Assembly (NCBI GenBank): GCA_030430575.1
Contig: JAUIKF010000005.1
Coordinates: 124,001 to 188,000, forward strand
From: Bacteroidia bacterium
GTDB lineage: Bacteria; Bacteroidota; Bacteroidia; J057
DNA: 64,000 nucleotides
Direction: 5' to 3'
Shown here: positions 46,401-54,602 of the stretch, piece after piece
How the letters are laid out: the number at the start of each line of letters is the position of its first letter
How positions within the stretch are numbered: the first letter of the stretch is position 1
The notes under the pieces: generated by a model
The model's database searches: none
Seen by the model: the letters and a program-made list of their open reading frames with translations, nothing else
Told to the model about the DNA's origin: nothing
Translations under genes and position numbers: made by a program

Positions 46401-49400
46401 TGTAAGAGATACAATTCCTCCATCTATCACTTGTATTTCACCTGCTTGGGTACCAAATACCGTCGATCGGTGTGATGCGCCTGTGACTCCACCTGTACCT
46501 TCCACTGGTGACAACTGCTTTGTCAAAACATTGACAAATGACTATACTAACCTTCCAAGTGCTGCTGATGTCTATCCAGTAGGAACCACTACTGTTACTT
46601 GGACAGTATTTGATAAAGCTGGAAATTATACTGATTGTCAAGTCGATGTAGAAGTAAGAGACGTGCAAGATCCTGTTGCTGTTTGTAAGGACATCGTTGT
46701 CCAGCTAGACGCTACAGGTAATGCCTCTATCACTGCTGCTGACCTTGATGATGGTACAAGTGATAACTGTTCATATGTCCTTTCATTGAGTGATTATGAC
46801 TTTGATTGTTCTGACATCCAAGGTCCTAACAACACCAACAATGTTGTTGCGGTAACCTTGACTGCTGTTGATCCTGCTGGAAACTCTGACGATGCTACTT
46901 GCAACGTCACTGTACGTGACGAAGTAGCTCCTGACGCTCAGTGCAAGAACATCACTGTACAGCTTGACTACAACGGAAATGCTTCTATCGCTCCATCTGA
47001 TGTTGACAATGGTAGCAGTGACGCTTGTGGAATCGCCAGCATGACTGTAGGACCTAATGCATTTGATTGTTCAAATGTAGGACCTAACCAAGTCACTTTG
47101 ACTGTATTTGATGTCAATGGCAATATCAATAGCTGTAACGCTACTGTGACTGTAGAAGACAATGTAGCTCCTGATGCAATTTGTGTTGAAAAAGTATTGG
47201 TGAACCTTCTCGGAACTGGTACTGGAAATCTCACAGCTGCTCAAGTTGACAGCGCTAGCTGGGATGCTTGTGGTATAGCTTCTAGAGTCCTTTCTCAGAC
47301 TTCTTATGATTGCTCTGAAATTGGTAACAATACAGTAACCCTTACTGTGACTGATGTAAACGGTAATGCAAGCACTTGTACAGCTACTGTTGTTGTAAAA
47401 GACGAGTACTCACCAACTGCTTCTTGTACTGACATCACTGTCGCACTTGATGCCGTCACTGGAGATGCTTCTATTGCAGTATCTGATATTGACAATGGTT
47501 CTTCTGATAACTGTAACCTCGTTAGCTTGACGCTTGACGTGACTACGTTTGACTGTGATGACATTGGCAACAATGTTGTGACACTTACGGCTGTTGACGC
47601 GTATGGCAATGATGCGACTTGTCTCGCTATCGTATCGATAGAAGACATCGATGCACCGTTCAACGTGACTGTTCAGGACATCTCTGTTGCTCTTAGCAGC
47701 ACGAATCCTGGTACTGTAACTGTTACACCTCAAGACATCGTCTTGACTGCACAGGATAACTGTACGAATCCTCCGATTGCAAACTTCCGTGATCCTAATG
47801 CCCCACCAGTAGTAGTAGCAGGACCTAGCCAAGGAAACTGTGGACCTACTGTACCAAGCATTACTTATGGTTGTGGTGACCTCGGTCCTCACACTGTAAC
47901 TGTGATTGTAGAAGATGCTTCTGGTAACTGTTTCACAATTACTGCTACCGTAACGGTATATGACGTTGACGCACCGATCTTTGATCCACTAGCTGACGTG
48001 ACAGTATGTAATGACTTCCGCCTATGTGAAGCTAACATTGCATCTATCCTCGCTACTGCTTCTGATAACTGTGTAGTTGCTTCTATCACCAATGACTCTC
48101 CACACGCTAACGCTGGTGGTGCTGATGCTGGTGGTGTATATCCTGTAGGTGCTTATGTAGTGACCTTCACTGCTAAAGACGCTGCTGGTAACTACAATGC
48201 TGATGCCTTCAACAACGGTACTACTGCGAATCCTGATAACACTACCACGATGTCTATCAACGTGACAGTGAATGACTGCGAAGCTCCTCAGATCTTCGGT
48301 TGTCCTCAGACGCAGAACCTACCTAACGTTGCTGGTGACTGCTACCAGACTACTTCTTGGACTGAGCCTACTACTACAGACAACTGTGGTGTTGTAAGCT
48401 TTGTAAGAGACGTTTCTGATCCTTCAGTAAATATCATTGTGATTGGTAATACTGCACTGGCTACCTTCCCAGTAGGTACTACTACTATCTCTTACACATC
48501 TACTGACGCTGCTGGTAACAGCACTGTATGTACATTCGATATCGTAGTAGAAGACACTGAAGATCCTACGTTCTTCAACTGTCCTGCTGGTCCTATCACT
48601 GTAGGAACTGATGCCGGTGCTTGTACAGCTCAGATTGTTCTTCCGAACATCACTGCTCAAGATAACTGTCCATTGGTAACGCTTACTGATGATGTTCCTG
48701 CTGGAAGTATCTTCACACTTGGTACTACTACTGTTACGTATACTGCTCAGGATAACTGGGGTAACACCGCTACTTGTGTATTTGACGTAACTGTCAATGA
48801 CACAGAAGCACCTGCTATCACTTGTCCTGCTAATATCACAGTAGACAATGACCCAGGTGAGTGTGGCGCTACTGTCAGCTATGCTACGCCTGAAGCTACT
48901 GACAACTGTAATGGATTTGTTGGACCATTTGCTCCTGCAAACTGGACCTTCAGCAATCCTGTTGGTGGAACTGTAGATGCGAGCTCAGCTCCTGACTTTA
49001 TCACGATGACCAGTCCTAATAACGGAGTTGCTGGACAAGCTACTTACACTACGACGATTCCTGCGAATGGTACCTTGACCTTCAGCTACCTGTACACGAC
49101 CGATGATTTCATCGTTGATTTCTTCACAGGTGTGATAGATGTATTTGATGACTTCGGAGTGTCAATCAACGGAACCTTCTTCCAGGTCAATACTGGTGTA
49201 TTTGCTGGCGAATTTGGAAACGTATCAGTTACGAATCTTAATGCTGGTGATCAGTTCGGCTTTGTTATGACTTCTGATGATGGACTATTTGGTCCTGCAA
49301 CTACAGTAATTAGCAACCTTGCACTCAACTTTGATGTAAGTCAAATTGCTGGCTTAGGAAGTGGTGCTCAGTTCCCAGTAGGTACTACTACTGAAACTTG

Positions 49401-52400
49401 GGTAGCTACTGATGGAGCTGGTAACGCGGATACTTGTAGCTTCACTGTTACTGTGAATGATACTGAAGATCCTACGATTGTACCTGGTAATACTGTTTCG
49501 GCGACCTTTGGTCCTGGTACGGTTGGTCCTCTTGCAGATGCTGCAACTTCAATCTTCCTTCTTCCTGTAGGTACTGCTGGAACTATTGAGGATGTAAATG
49601 TAACCCTACAAGGTGATCACACTTGGGTAGGTGACCTAGACTTCTTCTTGACAAGTCCAGGTGGAACAACAGTTCACCTTGTTGAGAATAGTGGTGGTGG
49701 TGGCCAAGACTTTGACTTGACCCTTGATGATGAGGCTGCTCCAGGAGCCATCCAAGGTGGGGATATTATTAATACGCCTCCGCCATTAGGCTTAGGTTTA
49801 ACTTGGCAGCCAGATGGTATTGGCGATGTTCTCAATGGTAATCCTACTGCAACAACTCTTTCTGCATTTGATGGAGAGTCGCAGGCTGGAGTCTGGAGAT
49901 TGACAGTCATTGATAATGTTGGATTAGATGATGGTAATCTGACCAACTGGACTCTTGAGATTTCTACTGCTAATCCAGGTGGTAACTTTGCTGTTGCTAC
50001 AACCATTCCTAACGATCCAGGTAACTGTAGCGCAGTACATACTTATGCGAATCCTGTTGCTGATGACAACTGTCCTGGTGTTGTATTGACACGCACAGGC
50101 GGTCTTGGTTCTGGTGCTACTTTCCCAGTAGGAACTACTACTGAAGAGTGGACTGCTACCGATGCAGCTGGTAACACAACTGTTTATTCATTCGACATCA
50201 CTGTTGAAGACACTGAAGCACCTGTTATCTCTTGTCCTGCTGGCGGTACTGTCGGTAACGACCCAGGTGATTGTGATGCGACACTCGTCTACACTGTGAC
50301 TGCTGCTGATAACTGTGGAGCTACTGTAGCGCTGGTTTCTGGTAACCCAAGTGGTGCTAGTATCCCAGTAGGTGGTTCTTCTACTCAGGTATGGATGGCT
50401 ACTGATGCTGCTGGAAACACTGCTTCTTGTACCTTCACATACAATGTTGTTGATTCTGAAGATCCTGTCATCAACGGTTGCCCAGGTAACATTACTCAGA
50501 ACAATGACCCAGGTCTTTGTGGAGCTACTGTAAGCTGGACTGTAGGTAACATCGTTACTTCTGACAACTGCCCAGGTGAGCGTCTATTGGCTTCTCATCA
50601 GCCAGGTAGCTTCTTCCCAGTTGGTACTACTACCGTTACTTACACAGCTATCGACGCTGCTGGCAACACTGCTAGCTGTAGCTTCGATGTGACTGTACTT
50701 GACGTAGAAGCGCCAACCATCACTTGTCCTGCGAATGCTTCTGTGACTCAGGATCTCAGCCTATGGGGTTCTAATGGTCAGTGTGGTGCTAATGTCAGCG
50801 GTCTTGTAGCTACGGCTTGGGACAACTGCTCTTATGTCATTACCAATGACTACAACAATGGCGGCGCAGACGCAAGCGACTTCTACCCAATTGGTACAAC
50901 TAACGTAACCTTCACTGCAACTGATCCTGCTGGCAACACTGATGCTTGCTCTATCACTGTGACTGTAACTGCTGTTGCTCCTACGGCTTCTATCAACAAC
51001 ACGAATCCAATGAACATCTGTTCTACGGATCCTAATGTGAGCCTTTCTGCTAATACACCTGATCCATGCTTCACTGCTGCTTGGAGTTCTTCTCCTGCTA
51101 CTGTTGCATTCAGCAACGTGAACGATCCTAATGCAACTGCTACCTTCCCAGGTGCTGGTACTTACACCCTCACTTGGACTGTAACAAGCACTTGTACTGG
51201 AGTTCAAGCTACTGCTAACCTGACTGTTGTAGTATGGGATCCACCTGTACTTGCAGTTTCTGGTACTGATCCTACCACTGTCCTTGGACAAGATGGTACT
51301 GCTACTGTCAATATCTTGACTGGTTCTGGTAACTATTCTATCCTCTGGACTGACGCCTTCGGTCGTGTGAGCCAGACTACTGCTACTGCTACTGGCCTAC
51401 CAGCTGGTATCTATACAGTAACTGTAACTGACTTGACTTCTGGTTGTGTATCTACTGACCAGGTTGAACTCAGAGATCCTACTGCAGTACGCACATGTGA
51501 ATTGAATGACAATGATCCTCTTGGATTTGGTGCATTCTTCCGCATCGCGGCTGGTTCTGTCCCAAGTGGTTCTGACTACGTATGGGTAGGACACGGTAAC
51601 CTCTATGAGTACGCTAATGGTGAAGTTCACATCTTCGGTATCATTCAGGAAAAAGCTACTCCTAGCAAGCGTTGGGACGTAAGCCTCTGGTTGAACATGA
51701 AGACGTTCTGGGGACCATGGAGTGCAGCTGGTAACACTTGGGTAGGTAATCCTGCCACTGTTGGAACCAACTACCTCGGATGGACATTCTACACTGTCAA
51801 TGCTACTAAGTCTACTATGACTGGTTTAGGCTTCTTCGCAGGCGAGAAACTTGCACTGACGCATTACTCTACAGCTGGTAACACTGGCTTCCAGATTGGT
51901 ACTGCTGCTAATAACTACGATGGTGACTACGGTGTATCCGGTGAATTCTGGTATACTTCTTCTGCTGGAGCCGGTAACTACTCTGGACGTGTAGAAATTA
52001 GTGGTGACCTCCGCAACTGTGTTAGCACAATGCGCATCCGTCCTGTTGCTATGCTTGAAGGTGCATTCAACTCTACTGACAACCTCATGAGAGATGATCT
52101 TCGTGCCAATAGCTTGGTACCAACTACTGAGCCTTACACGGCTGATGGTTATACCTTCGTAGGAAATGGCGGTGGCGAAACCGTTACTTCTGGTGTACTT
52201 GCAGTAACTGGAAACAACGCTGTTACTGACTGGGTTATCGTCGAACTTCGCGACGGAGCGTCTCCAAATACAATTGTTTCTTCTCGTGCTGCACTTATTC
52301 AGCGTGATGGTGACATTGTAGATACTGACGGTACTTCTGCTGTTGAGTTTGAAGGCATGCCTGATGGTGATTACTTTGTGACTGTTGTCCACAGAAACCA

Positions 52401-52719
52401 CCTCGGTGTTATGACTGCGAATTCTATTAACATGACTTCAACTTCTGGTGTCATCAACGTAGACTTCACAAACCCAGCTACTCAGACTTACGGTCTGAAT
52501 GCTCAGACATTGAACAATGGTCAGACTATGATGTACGGTGGTGACGCCGACTTCAACGGTCAGATCCAGAACACTGACGACGTATACCAGTGGACTCCAC
52601 GAGTCGGTTCTTCCGGCTATGAGAATTCCGACTACGATCTTGACGGTCAGGTACAGAACACTGATAAAGTGTTTATCTGGAACGTGAACGCTGGACGTGG
52701 AACGAATGTTCCTAACTAA
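40456..52719 (+). CDS. giant secreted surface protein with HYR repeats, P domain and dockerin-like C-terminus
   Basis: 4087 residues. Signal peptide ends at SSAFAQ (about 28). Residues 30-1250 are Ig-like blocks rich in CxG..YDL and VTVNPxP patterns. About 1250-3500 is a long series of HYR-type domains, each with TDNCG, FPVGTTTVTYTATDAAGN and C.F.VTV.D.E.P blocks. Around 3015-3175 sits a proprotein-convertase P domain (TIEDVNVTLQGDHTWVGDL, GVWRLTVID). The last 60 residues contain two similar acidic blocks (GGDADFNGQIQNTDDVYQW and SDYDLDGQVQNTDKVFIW) that resemble calcium-binding dockerin repeats. Codon use is strongly biased (GCT, GGT, GAC/AAC, CGT), unlike most neighbours, which suggests high expression. 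Likely adhesion or matrix function; inferred. Confidence 0.9.
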   Translation: MKKLFYISSILLSIGCMSFLGLSSAFAQCPAPGTPPPNLGVSEVCINSVPGTYDLLQLGTGAPIGEIGWFSDPTLTLPVVTTSPGPGTYYAAWVDPIGNPCFGPPAEYSSLEVKLKDPPPTVPFIACQDPVTLVYDLGQIAGVDKWYDGFLPGANVVGPLVGPGVYYGSVDANNSSNGCESELAILVVNPAPAPPVVITPGPFCEDPVTGNFDIDAVVTIPQVDQWYSDPFLTNPVAGPVPAGTYYGIDKDGVCASQPAVIIVNPRPPAPVLSITEDCIVPSGGTYDLNTIASLNPPLPPGSLTWYEDSLLTTLVAVPGAVGPGKYWATYVDGAGCESAASPFDLYDTPPTLTGFNCGVPRVAGNNPGCAGEPNDRIRVLFCDIPGHRPTAAEVENVVKMNVEYQTGATLTFYDAFGGGGVVIPNLQAALDVAFPANSTPPTIAVAWAVTQTLNGCESERTRLRIRMRPQPDITVTTPPAICPGQTIDLYTLVTDDNDVADEWRIYGTDPALGGAVLSTSPANGAGEPNGSVTFEPPFATPGSYTFWYIASNEFAIDPDCSDTAMVTITVNEEPVLDPNLDATVCSGQPIGLILAAAGGSPAPAVSFLVTNIDVDGGLTTINQFNTAPPAFAANAGDLANDEYDNKTGAPLTVTYTVIPIGPAPTACAGDPVDVVITINPEPVMTAGLADTVCSYIASNLDLTETTGLVGVTYYWNSEPVLDAGNPNDWGKYPDPAGVYARPGPPGSSDPIQDAYFNTTLTRLNSTYTVTPVSAAGCEGDPETVIIAVDPAPVVDTGLDTICSGGTTNLAISAIQAAIPPNGPHIAADSFRWDAPTLSDPGLTGGTASNGDGSYIGVPAGPPGQIFIQDVFVNTTNTVQTATYSVIAKGADVTGGCESLPGDVIVYVLPEPQFSSNFPTLLCSDDPTVDLNAVEPTVSNGVVCSGQWYRGTDNTGTPVSGVMTVSNGDNFYFECTVTFGTFSCPYGIVETVNLQEAPVLSAVSNPIECADGVVGLSNLFAFIDLAGLTPTATQSGNPAVGSGAWYAGPDASGPAIAFNFGNGFGTVIQAFNGDQFTYQYNAANGCSASVTIVVTVNPLPTAILTGGGTICPPTNTAPAVQVHLTGVGPWDVTWTDGTNTTTQSGGFPNPAIVINPWTIPGSGTTPGTYQVLDITDANGCSTPILYPGSNTVQVAPDGPPAAICDDITVQLDGNGFATITGGDVGSKSTDGCTGNGGGNLQLSVNPFLFTCATKGVNQVTLTVEDPDGNTATCVSNVTVEDNIKPSIVCASNATKDTDPGVCTWTVPDDQLDPLFFDDNCGVARVFHTTTHTPVAPNPVTPVVAPYDSTLKGAVFYKGTTLVVWTAEDSSGNQRTCAMMVVVEDNELPVITHCPVDRDIFHSAKGLGDCKSEIPNLVPELTYTDNCPAVVVTQDPLAGADAVANHNDQINVTMTITDCGGNTATCTVVLTVKDDEKPIISCPGDITIECDESSDPANTGMATATDNHEHSTCTNEPPVVTYTDVVVDNICPGSKTHTITRTWLATDVAGNTDDCVQTIVVDDTQAPVVDCSGLPDLTICVIGDLPPYPTLADFTAAGGSATDNCDLDIATFFMVAQTELNTGMVCPQYVERTYGVKDSCGNLGTCKTVIEVNDTEDPVWTWLPSDTTVNCEEDHSSANLGVATASDNCSHVGFYITESDATIPGSCPQEWTINRTWTATDTCGNSISHTQVINVQDTTAPALTVPADVNQGNDTDLCGAQVTLVASATDNCGAVTITNSYNGGGADASDFYPVGTTTVTFWAEDECGNISTDDVDVTINDVQDPNAVCQDLTIYLDGNGDASITPAQVDNGSTDNCGIVSYALDQEDFDCSHVGNNTVTLTVTDAAGNDDNCQATITVVDNIPPTPICENVTVYLDGLGNASLTAADIAGNSTDNCGIASMVASKTSFVCNELTVPGVFAPIAVTVTLTDVNGNVSSCTRYVTVRDTIPPSITCISPAWVPNTVDRCDAPVTPPVPSTGDNCFVKTLTNDYTNLPSAADVYPVGTTTVTWTVFDKAGNYTDCQVDVEVRDVQDPVAVCKDIVVQLDATGNASITAADLDDGTSDNCSYVLSLSDYDFDCSDIQGPNNTNNVVAVTLTAVDPAGNSDDATCNVTVRDEVAPDAQCKNITVQLDYNGNASIAPSDVDNGSSDACGIASMTVGPNAFDCSNVGPNQVTLTVFDVNGNINSCNATVTVEDNVAPDAICVEKVLVNLLGTGTGNLTAAQVDSASWDACGIASRVLSQTSYDCSEIGNNTVTLTVTDVNGNASTCTATVVVKDEYSPTASCTDITVALDAVTGDASIAVSDIDNGSSDNCNLVSLTLDVTTFDCDDIGNNVVTLTAVDAYGNDATCLAIVSIEDIDAPFNVTVQDISVALSSTNPGTVTVTPQDIVLTAQDNCTNPPIANFRDPNAPPVVVAGPSQGNCGPTVPSITYGCGDLGPHTVTVIVEDASGNCFTITATVTVYDVDAPIFDPLADVTVCNDFRLCEANIASILATASDNCVVASITNDSPHANAGGADAGGVYPVGAYVVTFTAKDAAGNYNADAFNNGTTANPDNTTTMSINVTVNDCEAPQIFGCPQTQNLPNVAGDCYQTTSWTEPTTTDNCGVVSFVRDVSDPSVNIIVIGNTALATFPVGTTTISYTSTDAAGNSTVCTFDIVVEDTEDPTFFNCPAGPITVGTDAGACTAQIVLPNITAQDNCPLVTLTDDVPAGSIFTLGTTTVTYTAQDNWGNTATCVFDVTVNDTEAPAITCPANITVDNDPGECGATVSYATPEATDNCNGFVGPFAPANWTFSNPVGGTVDASSAPDFITMTSPNNGVAGQATYTTTIPANGTLTFSYLYTTDDFIVDFFTGVIDVFDDFGVSINGTFFQVNTGVFAGEFGNVSVTNLNAGDQFGFVMTSDDGLFGPATTVISNLALNFDVSQIAGLGSGAQFPVGTTTETWVATDGAGNADTCSFTVTVNDTEDPTIVPGNTVSATFGPGTVGPLADAATSIFLLPVGTAGTIEDVNVTLQGDHTWVGDLDFFLTSPGGTTVHLVENSGGGGQDFDLTLDDEAAPGAIQGGDIINTPPPLGLGLTWQPDGIGDVLNGNPTATTLSAFDGESQAGVWRLTVIDNVGLDDGNLTNWTLEISTANPGGNFAVATTIPNDPGNCSAVHTYANPVADDNCPGVVLTRTGGLGSGATFPVGTTTEEWTATDAAGNTTVYSFDITVEDTEAPVISCPAGGTVGNDPGDCDATLVYTVTAADNCGATVALVSGNPSGASIPVGGSSTQVWMATDAAGNTASCTFTYNVVDSEDPVINGCPGNITQNNDPGLCGATVSWTVGNIVTSDNCPGERLLASHQPGSFFPVGTTTVTYTAIDAAGNTASCSFDVTVLDVEAPTITCPANASVTQDLSLWGSNGQCGANVSGLVATAWDNCSYVITNDYNNGGADASDFYPIGTTNVTFTATDPAGNTDACSITVTVTAVAPTASINNTNPMNICSTDPNVSLSANTPDPCFTAAWSSSPATVAFSNVNDPNATATFPGAGTYTLTWTVTSTCTGVQATANLTVVVWDPPVLAVSGTDPTTVLGQDGTATVNILTGSGNYSILWTDAFGRVSQTTATATGLPAGIYTVTVTDLTSGCVSTDQVELRDPTAVRTCELNDNDPLGFGAFFRIAAGSVPSGSDYVWVGHGNLYEYANGEVHIFGIIQEKATPSKRWDVSLWLNMKTFWGPWSAAGNTWVGNPATVGTNYLGWTFYTVNATKSTMTGLGFFAGEKLALTHYSTAGNTGFQIGTAANNYDGDYGVSGEFWYTSSAGAGNYSGRVEISGDLRNCVSTMRIRPVAMLEGAFNSTDNLMRDDLRANSLVPTTEPYTADGYTFVGNGGGETVTSGVLAVTGNNAVTDWVIVELRDGASPNTIVSSRAALIQRDGDIVDTDGTSAVEFEGMPDGDYFVTVVHRNHLGVMTANSINMTSTSGVINVDFTNPATQTYGLNAQTLNNGQTMMYGGDADFNGQIQNTDDVYQWTPRVGSSGYENSDYDLDGQVQNTDKVFIWNVNAGRGTNVPN

Positions 52720-52730
52720 GATGAAACGCT

Positions 52731-52771
52731 ATTCAGTTTCCCAGGCAGCTCCGGCTGCTTGGGAACTGAAT
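52731..52771 (+). promoter_or_regulatory. stable intercistronic hairpin
   Basis: ATTCAGTTTCCCAGGCAGC pairs with GCTGCTTGGGAACTGAAT across a 4-nt loop, with one bulge and one G-U pair. It follows the giant gene's stop codon by 11 bp and is not followed by a T tract. It is better explained as an mRNA-stability or processing element, or a partial terminator, than as a full terminator. Confidence 0.6.
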
Positions 52772-52826
52772 ACCCAACCATCCTAGATCTTAATTTTTGA
52801 AAAACTTTACATCAATATTCCTAATC

Positions 52827-53930
52827 ATGAATAAGAGCGCTATTCTTTTCATCATGCTTTCCCTGCTCTTGTCGGGCTCTGCGCTTGCTCAGACACTTAC
52901 GTTTGAGCTTCGCAATGAGAAAGTCAATGCAGGAAGTTATGAGTTTGATGTATACATGAAAGCCGATCAAGCTGGAACATTCCATAGCCGTGGGCAGGTA
53001 TACATCTCTTATAATACTTCAGCACTAGGATCCGCCATCGTTGAGAACGGCAATGTGACCGTTACTCCTTTGGCACTTCTTACTGGGGCTTCCCAGCTAG
53101 GTGCAAAATATCAAACTGTGAACGTTGCCGATAATGGTGCGAATCTCGCTATCACTTGGCAAAGCAACTTCCTCGGCGCTCAGCCAGGAACAAGTGCTCA
53201 TACAGAAGTCCCTACGACTTCTACTGCTCTCTATCGCGTGTCAATCAAAATGGCCAGTGTAAATGCAAACCCTCAGCTTGCATTCAACATGGACCTTATG
53301 AAGGGCCAGCAGTTCTACCTGACAGGATCTAATAATGAGATCCCTTACGGTGAAAAAGTTGGATCACTTCCTATCGTTTTGCTTGACTTAGCTGCTCAGA
53401 AAGCTAACTTCCACGACGTTAAGTTGTCTTGGGTTACCTCTCGTGAGATCAACAGCTCTTTCTTCGTGATCGAGAAGAAAAGAAACGGTGGTGATTTCTC
53501 TGAACTTACGCAAGTAGAAGCTGCTGGTGTAGCTGAAAACGGACGTGAGTATAGCTACCTAGACCAGTCTGGTATGGGTATCACTAATGAATATCGCCTC
53601 AAAATGGTAGACATGGACGGAAGCTTTGAATACTCTGACGTTGTTACTGTTGAATTCGACGAATCAATTAACGACAAATTCAATGTATTCCCTTCTCCTG
53701 CTACTACTACCGTGACGTTAAAAGCTACAGGCCAAGTAGACGGGGATTATAACTTCTCTCTCAGTGACCTGAATGGCCGTATTCTTCAGACTGGTGCAAT
53801 CACAAGAGACACACCTTCTGGTGCGGTTGAACTCGACGTTTCTGACTATGCTGCTGGTACTTACATCATTAAGACTGTGAGTCCAACAGGCAAATCTTAT
53901 CTCAATAAGGTAGTCAAAGTGAATGAGTAA
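52827..53930 (+). CDS. T9SS secreted protein with cohesin-like N-terminal region (paralogue)
   Basis: 367 residues from MNKSAILFIM; a longer frame beginning with TTG was rejected. Signal peptide ends at ALAQ. The domain order copies the gene at 37352: LTFELRNEKVNAGSYEFDVYM and GQVYISYNTSALGSAIV at the N-terminus, a central LLDLAAQKANFHDVKLSW module, and a sorting domain (NVFPSPATTTV, GTYIIKTVSPTGKSYLNKVVKV). It shares the biased codon use of the giant gene and follows it after a hairpin, so they may form one transcription unit ending at the terminator at 53954. Confidence 0.87.
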   Translation: MNKSAILFIMLSLLLSGSALAQTLTFELRNEKVNAGSYEFDVYMKADQAGTFHSRGQVYISYNTSALGSAIVENGNVTVTPLALLTGASQLGAKYQTVNVADNGANLAITWQSNFLGAQPGTSAHTEVPTTSTALYRVSIKMASVNANPQLAFNMDLMKGQQFYLTGSNNEIPYGEKVGSLPIVLLDLAAQKANFHDVKLSWVTSREINSSFFVIEKKRNGGDFSELTQVEAAGVAENGREYSYLDQSGMGITNEYRLKMVDMDGSFEYSDVVTVEFDESINDKFNVFPSPATTTVTLKATGQVDGDYNFSLSDLNGRILQTGAITRDTPSGAVELDVSDYAAGTYIIKTVSPTGKSYLNKVVKVNE

Positions 53931-53953
53931 TTAGAAAGATTTCTATAAAGACG

Positions 53954-53981
53954 AAAAGGCCCCTTTTGGGGCCTTTTTTTA
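53954..53981 (+). terminator. Rho-independent terminator
   Basis: AAAAGGCCCC/GGGGCCTTTT stem with TTTT loop, running into a T tract 24 bp after the stop codon. It closes the surface-protein block. Confidence 0.95.
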
Positions 53982-54103
53982 TTGCGTAAATTTGAAATAG
54001 CCTTTTACTATTCGATCACTCTATATGACTATTCGCACCAGAATCCAGACGGTTCGAACATTTTTCGTGTCATGTGTTAGTTAAACCTGTATACTTGTAA
54101 CAA

Positions 54104-54289
54104 ATCAAAACGAAATATTATCATGTTTTCGAAATTAAATCTCTATATCCAAACTCTTCCGGCCGTACGTTGTGCGGATACCCAGATAGGGAGTGAAGAT
54201 ATGAGATTAATCGGGCGCCATTATTGGTTCAGATAGCGACTCTTATATGAGTTTAGCTGGCGCCCGAACTGAGAAGTTCGGGTTTTTTT
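54104..54289 (+). ncRNA. candidate structured RNA upstream of the Ro60 gene (possible Y RNA)
   Basis: Three consecutive structures without coding potential. (1) A long arm: ATTAAATCTC (54134-54143) and ATATC pair with GATAT and GAGATTAAT (54203-54211), topped by hairpin CCGTAC-GTT-GTGCGG (54163-54177). (2) CGGGCGCCA/TGGCGCCCG, nine pairs (54212-54220 with 54258-54266), enclosing a T-loop-like GGTTCAGAT and a GACTC/GAGTT hairpin. (3) A terminator, CCCGAACT-GAGA-AGTTCGGG then seven Ts (54263-54289), whose left arm shares four bases with helix 2. A TATACTTG box at 54090-54097 is close to the Bacteroidota -7 consensus. Bacterial Y RNAs are often encoded next to Ro60 genes; the assignment here is inference. 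The 5' end is approximate. Confidence 0.6.
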
Positions 54290-54602
54290 GTGCCAAAACG
54301 TTCGGTTTTCTTCATAGCTACGCAATGCCATTCCCTGGTGTATTTTGCTGAAAAACAGTGACTTAGGGTTGAAAAACGACAAAAGTCGTATGGGATAAGT
54401 ATGCCTTTTTTACAAAAAGCACCTTATTCTGTAACAAACCACGAAAAGCACACTGGAAAGATAATCGCTCTTAAGGAGTGAATCAGGATACCTGTGTCTT
54501 GTTCTCAAAATAAAGACCATTTATCCCAACTGATAAAAAGTATGATGCAATACTTTAATGGAATTGGTATGTTTTGTCTAATTTATGTTAAAAAAAGGAG
54601 CC
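54290..54602. other. intergenic region before the Ro60 gene
   Basis: 313 bp with no gene seen. It should hold the promoter of the TROVE gene. A GGAG ribosome-binding-like site occurs at about 54597 just before the chosen start. Confidence 0.4.

Noticed and set aside
41359-52401. Many minus-strand frames of 60-220 codons opposite the giant gene.
   Set aside because: They arise from the repetitive, biased codons of the HYR gene and have Ser/Thr/Arg-rich, non-globular translations.
54104-54289. 6S RNA as the identity of the RNA upstream of the Ro60 gene.
   Set aside because: 6S RNA is one long hairpin with a central open loop; this RNA has two separate domains and a terminator. Not excluded without a model search.
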